From Macrotrachela quadricornifera (taxonomy: Eukaryota; Rotifera; Eurotatoria; Philodinida; Philodinidae), in assembly GCA_022393335.1 (NCBI GenBank), contig JAJEKB010021185.1, positions 111,304 through 175,303 of the forward strand: a stretch of DNA of 64,000 nucleotides, given 5' to 3'. Numbering within the stretch: position 1 is the first letter of the stretch; every line of letters starts with the position of its first letter. Shown in pieces: positions 56,863 through 64,000 of the stretch. The notes under the pieces are model-generated. The model was given only the letters and a program-made list of their open reading frames with translations, was not told the DNA's origin and ran no database searches. A program made the position numbers and the translations under genes.

Positions 56863-58305
56863 AATTTCTATTAGTGAATGAAAGCGAAACTAATCTTTTA
56901 GCTGAATTCACTTTATTCGGAACTCATTACTTAAGGTTATTGTAATAATAAAAAACTTGTCAATAAGATTATTACCACTCTTACTAGCAGCTGCTTTATA
57001 CTACTACATCTTCATTTGTTTGAATACATTCCCATATAACAGTAATACAATAAATCTTGGTTGTAGCTTGGTATTAGCAGCGACAGATAATATCATATTG
57101 TCATTAAGATTTTTGCTCATCATTCATTAGTTATTTATCTCTCATTTTCAAGTAATATGTTATTTTTACGCATCTGTTTGTTTTCTTCTTTCTCTCCTAC
57201 TGTGTTTTCGATGTGTGAATGTATGAATTGGTTCCTAGCCGTTGTTTGTGCCCGTAGAAATATTCGACTTGTAGTGGAATTAATATCATTTCTATTATAT
57301 TTCTCAATAAATATATCTATGAATTTGATAAATCAAACTTATATTTGCTTATTACAATAGTCAGACTAATTAATAAATTCTTAACATAAGGTCATTTCAA
57401 ATTCTATACATGCGAGAAATTCTTGTAAAGTATTTTCGACTATGTGATATGTCAAATTTATTAGCGTAGCACAGCATAAAATTTATTGAAATGAGTTTTA
57501 TTACAACCAGAAAATGTATCCTTACTTTAATAAAACCAACCCGAGAAAACCATTGATTAAATGGTTTTTTTTATTAAAGTGGTACGTTTCCATATGTTGC
57601 AGATTTTGAGAATGGAAAACTGACTATATAGGAAAAACGAATCATTGTGGGATAGGAGGAACTATATATTTAGATATTATGCAATTTTGAACACATTCTT
57701 ATGAATGTTTTCATTGATTGAATAATTAGAATGAGCGGTCCATTCAGCTTACAGCATTATTTTTCAACGTTGTATTAGATTGCTTGACAAATATTTAATT
57801 GACTACTGATTAAAATTAGTTTACACAAATAGTAGATAATTTGATTTACTATTTCAACAGTACATGTTCTTATTTAATCAATGTACAAATTAATGGTTGA
57901 TGTAACTAATTTAACTTAAAAATTCCATTCATCTGGTTGTTTGCAGTTTTTAATGCGAATCCATTAAAACGACATATTCAGTCTTTTCAATAATAGAAAC
58001 TATTGTAGTAAAGTTGCAACTTAATGCTTGAGATAAAAAGAATGAATGAAAAATATTCTTTGTATTTTACAATCGTTTACGATCAAATTTTCAAGACACA
58101 GAAAGAAGATATCTCGTGTTCATTCTATAGCTGAGCTTCTATGGATATAAATTGTGTTTCTATTTAGATGATTACTGGATATAGTTATATTAGTTAAGCT
58201 GTAGAGTTGAACGGTTTTATAAAAAATTGGAATTGAAACTGTTTTGCACGATCTTTAGCGTTGTTGTCACATAGTGTCTTTCTTCCTTTCCTTTCTACTT
58301 GACTG
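56863..58305. other. Non-coding stretch, 3' flank of the gene at 58306
   Basis: AT-rich. One short hairpin at about 57525-57595 (ACTTTAATAAAACC facing GGTTTTTTTTATTAAAGT). No other supported feature. Confidence 0.4.
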
Positions 58306-59642
58306 TTATGTACATATTCTCGTTCTTCTCATTTCTGTTAAGCTGCTATACACATGTTCTTCTTCTTTTCTATTCCATTTCGGTGTTTCTATAAAATTTT
58401 CAACAAGTTTTCGTATACTTTTGTTGATTTTGCGATTTCTGCTGGTTCTAGCTAATGCTAAATAACTTTTTTCGGAACCAAACTGGATTTGCTTTTTTCT
58501 CATTTTTACTATCTGCAATCGAATTAGGAACTGAAATTCTAGGTCAGTTTTGGAACCGTCGAATTCTACTGAGCCGTCAGATGTAAAAAAAAAGATTCAT
58601 CAATGTACTCACCTGAGGATTGAGCAATCCTGCGGTCGCTGGAAGCATAGATCTCATCGGACAATATTGTGGATCCAGCATATATGAACCTTGTTGAAGT
58701 AGTTCTGTTGTTGGCATTGAAAATTGAGTTTGTTGTTCAGAAGAAACATGTATTATTGAACCTTGTTGATGTTGAGTCACTTCTGAATTTAGGACCTGTG
58801 TGTCCGCCATATTTTGTTGTTTTTTTTTGGCTCCAGGAGGACGTTTGTTCATTTTTTCTATAGAATAAAAAAGCGTATCCTAAACAGACGATTTCTAATC
58901 ATAAAATAAATATACCAGGCTGTAATGAATTTATCTTTCGTTTCAACAATATTACAGGTATATTTTCAATAAGTTTACCATTGCCATCTTTAATCTCTGC
59001 GTCACCTATATCATTTATTGATTCTAGAAAAAATTATTTGTGGATATATTGATAATGACGAGATAAATGAAAAAGAAGATATTTACTAGGAAATATCATA
59101 GCATTTGAAAGTATTAGGCAATCCCATAATATTTCATCATCTTGTACGAGTAAACATGCTAACCGAGTCGTTTCATACGTTGTATCATTAGGATATTCAT
59201 TTTTTAATTCACAGAATAAAGATCTTGTTCTTTCACGCTGAGTTTTTGTATGAAGAATGACTGTTAATTTTAAATCAAGGCTAAAAATAAAAATACAAAA
59301 GATAACAAAAACTGGAACATTGCATCTACTTTTCTCCATGTTCACTGAACATTTTATCGGTAAGACGAAGTATAACAGGTGCTTGTCCAACATTACCTCT
59401 AAAATACGAAAAAAAGATCTTTTACATAGGAAATAAGAAAGAAAATCAATTAATTGCTTGCTACTCGTCTTCAGTTTCGTTAATGAATGAAGTTGATTGA
59501 TTCAGTTTGTTTTTGTCATCAGTTACAAAGTGACGTTCGTCATGATGAAAGAGTTTACGCTTTCCTTTTTCACAAATTTCATATACAAGAAAAATCAACA
59601 ACCAAGAATTTGCTCTTACACTTTTTGGAATGATTGACTCAT
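58306..59642 (-). CDS. Unrecognised six-exon gene (281 aa)
   Basis: Predicted exons 59642-59620, 59398-59330, 59280-59087, 59023-58916, 58857-58613 and 58512-58306. Introns are 221, 49, 63, 58 and 100 bp, all GT-AG, with phases 2, 2, 1, 1, 0. The frame is kept through every join with no stop, the main evidence that this is real. The middle (exons 2-4) reads like a compact domain: GQAPVILRLTDKMFSEHGE, then LDLKLTVILHTKTQRERTRS, ELKNEYPNDTTYETTRLACL, DDEILWDCLILSNAMIF and NIPVILLKRK. It is followed by a Lys/Pro-rich basic stretch (NKRPPGAKKK), then a Gln/Ser/Met-rich tail with MLDPQYCPMRSMLPATAG. The basic stretch could be a nuclear localisation signal and the Gln-rich tail an activation-type region, but I do not recognise the family. 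Exon 1 (23 nt) and exon 6 are the least certain. Confidence 0.6.
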
Positions 59643-60133
59643 CAATCTTCAAGAAATAAAAATGTATTAGAATTATGAATTAACTACTTAAATTTTAACA
59701 TTTTCATAGCGTTTTTCATTTACTTTTTTCTCTATTTTAGAATAACACTCTCAGTATATCTCAAAATCAGAGTTTATATGCTCCTATCTAGATTTACTGG
59801 GTTATTCTATGGGCTCAATTGTATTCTCCTACATTTCGTTAGGAATACATTCATATCTTAGCGAAAATCTAGAAAATTTTCTTGTTAATTGTTGATTAAA
59901 GTCCTAAACCAAATATTCAGATCGTTTTAAAATCATTCGATAAAACTTGTCTTAATGTATATGGCGCTCTTATATCGAGCATAAACGAACTAGTAGATCG
60001 TCCAATTATTCTTTTATATAATATAACAAGTATCTTCGTCTGTTTCTGATTTATGAAAAGACAAAACTATACTTGCCTTGTTCCCAACTTCTTTTCATTT
60101 CTTTGCTTTAAGTGACTTTTTTTAACTTCATTA
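59643..60133. other. 5' flank of the unrecognised gene
   Basis: No gene or repeat recognised. Further upstream exons of the neighbouring gene cannot be excluded, because a TTTCTTGAAG acceptor-like site lies just before its predicted start. Confidence 0.35.
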
Positions 60134-60288
60134 TACACTCTAAAATAAAATGTGTCGCAACGAGTGCTTCGTGTCGTGTTTCGTACGTTCTTCATTATAT
60201 ACATCCAGCAGAGAACGCAAGAGATGCGATACGAGATGTTCGTTGCGACACATGTGACACATAATGCAGCACATTTTATTTTAGTGTA
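60134..60288. mobile_element. 151-bp Tc1/mariner-type MITE with TA duplication
   Basis: CACTCTAAAATAAAATGTG at 60136 and inverted CACATTTTATTTTAGTG to 60286, bounded by TA (60134-60135, 60287-60288). The middle carries TGTCGCAACGAG and a facing CGTTGCGACA. No coding content. Confidence 0.82.
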
Positions 60289-60732
60289 TGTTACTGCAGT
60301 GTCCTTGGTTGAGTTGCCATCTTTTTTCTAACGACTATATTTTAAAAAAATGAAAAAAGAAAGAAAGAAAGAGTAAGTAGTGTGTGGTGAGTGTAGAGGA
60401 AATTATTGGAATTCAAAATAAAATGCATGTAGTTAAGCTAATCAAAAATATCATCATATTTATTTCATTACAATCCCTATGTTTAATATGGCACAGAACA
60501 TGCTTTAATTAAGAGACAGTTCTACCAGAAATTTTGCATGTTATACAAAAGTACCAGTAACCAAACTGAAAATTGCAGACATTGACGGCCTTATTATTAT
60601 AAAATTATTGAAAAAAAACATTTTACATACTTTCCATCAGTATCATAATTTTGAGTTATTGGGTTTTTTTGTATAACTATACACAATAATTGGAATTTTG
60701 TGTATAGATATACAGCATCTGCATAAGACTCT

Positions 60733-61285
60733 ATGCGTGTGATTATTTTTTCAAATAACTAGAGCACAAAAAACGATAGAGACTTACGGTTTTCACCATT
60801 GTAAAGAACGATACTGGAATCATTTGTCTTTATAAAAATTCATTAGATTTAAAGTGTTCTTTCATGAATGCTTTTCAACTGAGGTTTTTTTTTTCGCTGT
60901 CATTTTTCATCCAGTTTCACAATACTATCGACACTAAACTTCTACACATATGTACCTTAAACTACCCTATATACCTACACAAATTATCAGATTTTCAAGA
61001 ACTTCTGTTTAAGAAACGATAAAAAACACTAGTCCAAAATTTTATCCTGAATAAAGAGTAGTTTGGACTACGTTTTTCTATAATTTGAGTTGATAGTATT
61101 ATGAAACTCGTTGAAAAAGGACCGAGAAAAAACCATCAGTTGAAAACCAATCATGAAAGAATACTTCGAATCTAATGAATTTTTACATAGACAAATACTT
61201 GCAATATCGATCTTTGCAATGTTAAAAACCGCATGTCTCTATCGTTTTTTGTGCTTTAGTTAGTTAAAAAATAATCATATGCATG
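60733..61285. mobile_element. 550-bp inverted-repeat element
   Basis: Left and right arms of about 170 bp are inverted: GAGCACAAAAAACGATAGAG at about 60772 faces CTCTATCGTTTTTTGTGC at about 61236. TTCATTAGATT, CTTTCATGA and TTTTCAACTGA are shared in order. Exact ends are uncertain; a TA beside the GAGCAC/AAGCAC ends is possible. No ORF. Confidence 0.65.
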
Positions 61286-62666
61286 GAGCTTTTGAATAGA
61301 GAGTAGCATTAAGTTAATATATCGTGTACATCATTATGTTAGCTTATTCCTATTACTCATATACAAATTGAGTCATATGGATATATATATGAAAAATGAG
61401 AAAATAATAGGAAGAGTCTATTTTCTGGCCTATTGTTCGACATCATAATATCAGGATTAGTTATTGATTTTAGCTCCACTAAATACTTATATCTAACGTA
61501 ATTAAAAATGCCTCAAAATGATGAAAATGGTCCAAATGAACCGAAGACTAGTATTTTGTGGTATTATGACTACTGTGATATCGATTGCGAGTTCATAAGA
61601 TTTTTTAATAATAGGTTTAGAGTGATGAGTTCTTCAAACTCTGAAAGTCCTATTTTGGCTGTTGACACCTTTTGTATAACGTGAGCAATTTCAGTGGAAC
61701 TGTTCTATTATGAAACTTGAGTCGACGTTAAACTTATATTAAAAAGTTTTCATTATAAGATTTTGAGTTTGCGTCTTGTTTTTTCCTGGTATATTAGTGT
61801 ATTGATTATTACAATAAAGCATCTGATTTAAGTAGCAGTATACAAGAAACACAGCTCAATTATACTGTAACTAATGAGTAATTTACAAAAAAGTTGTTAA
61901 CGCAATCTATACGGAATTAAAAAGTGAAACATGATATAGCTGTTGTGACATTCTATGGTGATCTTTGACCCTGTCGATAACAGTCTATGGAAGGAATGTT
62001 CGACAATTGTCTACATAATGTAGAGCTAAAGAAATTCTGACTAACTATCAAAATTAATGAAAACGCGCTATCCACACGCTTTATTTTATTAATATGAAAG
62101 CTTAGCCAGCTAGTTAGTTGTTAGGTTTTAAATTATTAGAATTGAGTGATTACTTGATTGAGTTGTACTTTGCGAAAATAACAAGATTTATTGAAACCTA
62201 AGGATAAAATTTCAGAATCCTCAGGTTTGGGTATGTAAATGGTTTTTCAACATTATCCTGTTCTATTTTTGGACTAGAGAGAATATTTTGAGGAAAAAAA
62301 AACAAGTTTGTATAAAGCTAGACTATAATCATTGATAATTATTTATCGAAATTTGAAAAACTTACAGAAATTATTTACCAATTTGTATTTTTCAATATCA
62401 AGTGTCTCTATTAGCATTAAATTTTCTCTTCAGTGATGCCAAGTATGAGTTACTCACGACTAACGGAAAAACAGCAGTTGTCGCACTCCTGGAATCTCTG
62501 AATCCTCATCGTAGCTCGATTACCTAATTGTTGTAAGAACTATCTTGGAGAGGGGTTTCGAATAGCTTAAACTGTTCAAGAGATACGCAATATTAGTCGT
62601 CATAGGTTATCGAGGACTTCTAGGTGCAAGAAGCAAAACTGTAATAAGAACATCACTCATACATCT
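61286..62666. other. Non-coding stretch
   Basis: AT-rich, no supported gene, repeat or element end. Confidence 0.4.
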
Positions 62667-62770
62667 AGGGATGCAACGGTGACGATAACCGTTCCACCGG
62701 TAACCGGTACGGACCGGTAAACGTTCCACCGGTAACCGATATAGACCGGTAACCGTTTCACCGGTCACCA
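62667..62770. repeat. ACCGGTAACCG cluster, possible hAT end
   Basis: Starts AGGGATGCAACGG, a pattern common at hAT termini. It contains five to six ACCGGT palindromes within 100 bp (AgeI-type hexamer), interleaved with AACCGTTCCACC. No matching opposite terminus is visible before the window ends. Confidence 0.5.
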
Positions 62771-62824
62771 CTATGTGTTACACGAGTAATCCTCTCAAGT
62801 ACAAAATTTATCGGATACCATTAA

Positions 62825-63410
62825 GTCCTCAACTGCTATATATTTGTGAAACTCTTGGGTCCTTAAGTACTATATATTAGGGGTACCCTTGGGTCGCCAA
62901 CTGCTGTATATTATGGGTACCCTTGGGTCTTCCAGTACTATATATTGGGGGTACCCTAGGATCCTCAAGTACTATATATTGGGGGTACCCTTAGGTCTTC
63001 AAGTACTATATATTATGGGTACCTCTGGGTCCTTAAGTACTATATATTTGGGGTACCCTTAGGTCCCCACCTAGTGTATATTAAGAGTTCCCTAGGATCC
63101 TCAAGTACTATATATTATGGGTACCTTTGGGTCCTTAAGTACTATATATTAGGGGTGCCCTTAGGTTCCCAACTGGTGTATATTAGGGGTACCCTTGGGT
63201 CCTCAAGTACTATATATTGGGGGTACCCTTGGGTCGCCAACTGCTGTATATTAGGAGTACCCTTAGATCCTCAAGTACTGTATATTGGAGGTACCCTTGG
63301 GTCCTTAACTACTATATATTAGGGGTACCCTTGTGTCTTCAAGTACTACGTATTAGGTGTAGCCTTGAGTCCTGAAATACTATATATGGGGATAGCCTTG
63401 GGTCGTCGAA
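62825..63410. repeat. 34-bp satellite with GGTACC in most units
   Basis: About 17 head-to-tail units of the form GGGGTACCCTTGGGTC, TCAAGTACTATATATT, period 34 bp (GGGTACC at 62881, 62915, 62949 and onward). Units differ by a few bases. Two flavours alternate (CTCAAGTACTATA and GCCAACTGCTGTA). Divergence rises to the right after 63330. The open plus frame at 63074-63322 is only the translated repeat. Confidence 0.88.
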
Positions 63411-64000
63411 TGCTTTTATACGAGGCTGTTTTTGGTATCCCAAGCTTTGTTGCATGGAGTACTTATGGGCTCTCAGGAATTACTATGTAATGCCATTCTT
63501 AGACCAAGGAGCCTATTCTATGAAGGTATCCGTGGGTCGTCAGGAACTCTTGCATCGATGAAACTTTGAAGTCTCGTATAGTATTAGATGGAGTAGCTGT
63601 TAGGTGCTCCAGTAGCATTCTATAACGCTACTCATAGGTCACACGAGAGATACGAGAAGCCATTAGTTCCAGTCGTATTGATAGTGTGCAAAAGGGCATC
63701 AAAGATGCCGGTATTCAAGAACTCATCTTGAATTTGAATTCGCTCACTGTGAAAACTTTTGAGAAACTTGCGAATACTCTGATTATCAAAGAAAGGCCTT
63801 CATGTTGGAGAAATCAAGGACAGAAAATCAGTGTATCCAGATTTCAAGTTCTCAATTTTTTGTTCACGTCAGTACCGTTTTTTATGTGAAATAGTTCCAG
63901 ATAAAGCTCCAAAACGGCTTTTCGGGATCGAGCAGTTGGAATCTAGCATTGATTGCTCCAAAACTTTCGGATTACGTGTTTTTATGTAACTATCAACACA
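63411..64000. other. Decayed satellite edge and unassigned sequence
   Basis: To about 63650, traces of the satellite phrase (GGTCGTC, TGGGTC, TACTAT) persist in degraded form. The 67-codon plus frame at 63686-63889 has no recognisable motif. Nothing else supported to the window end. Confidence 0.4.

Noticed and set aside
63074..63322. 82-codon open frame
   Set aside because: It is the 34-bp satellite read through; 3 x 34 = 102 keeps it open by chance.
62825..63410. CRISPR-like array
   Set aside because: Units are directly contiguous with no unique spacers, and the context is eukaryotic.
1..64000. Telomere-proximal location suggested by the Penelope-like relic
   Set aside because: No telomeric repeat runs and ordinary genes throughout; nothing supports a chromosome end here.

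Overview
This is a window of AT-rich animal nuclear DNA. The genes carry very short GT-AG introns, mostly 43-63 bp and occasionally 100-220 bp. There is a class A neuropeptide-type GPCR, an FCP1-like phosphatase, and a dense, diverse load of DNA-transposon remnants, with a trace of a Penelope-like retroelement. That combination best fits a bdelloid rotifer. The organism call is inference; no sequence here identifies a species. All recognised intact genes lie on the minus strand.

Layout. 0-2.1 kb: no gene seen. 2.1-5.9 kb: first copy of a ~3.8 kb segmental duplication carrying a secreted coiled-coil protein gene. The second copy lies at 42.3-46.2 kb in the same orientation, with a further partial copy of its upstream flank at 46.6-47.3 kb. 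6.0-10 kb: a dead MULE transposase, a dead pogo/Tc5-type transposase and an inverted-repeat element. 10.7-11.3 kb: FCP1/NIF-like phosphatase. 14.1-15.4 kb: two-exon rhodopsin-class GPCR. 16.9-21.6 kb: a pair of metabolic-type genes separated by only 80 bp. One is a PRMT-fold methyltransferase with an N-terminal membrane segment. The other is a 1117-residue ZZ finger / adenylation / carrier protein / thioester reductase fusion (carboxylic-acid-reductase plan).

22-31.3 kb is a nested transposon pile. It holds two hAT-type elements with perfect 8-bp target duplications, large palindromic elements, and a decayed Penelope-like element (Asn-rich ORF ending in a GIY-YIG-like tail, with a degenerate hammerhead-like 3' motif). 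It also holds a 3.2 kb TA-flanked inverted-repeat element containing a minisatellite, another inverted-repeat element with a piggyBac-like MITE inside it, and a striking tandem array of seven ~51-bp intron-like sequences alternating with six 24-29 nt micro-exon-like segments. 32.1-39.5 kb: an 11-exon full-size (TMD-NBD-TMD-NBD) ABC transporter of 1294 residues, related to the ABCD/YddA-SbmA group, with one 2.7 kb repeat-filled intron.

47-64 kb is mostly non-coding. It contains several MITEs with intact TA or 8-bp target duplications, a tRNA-derived SINE, one six-exon gene I do not recognise (281 residues; all five introns keep phase), and a 34-bp GGTACC-containing satellite near the right end.

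How the genes relate: apart from the methyltransferase/reductase pair and the duplicated secreted-protein genes, nothing suggests shared function. Exon joins were worked out by eye from splice consensus and reading phase and are not supported by transcripts.
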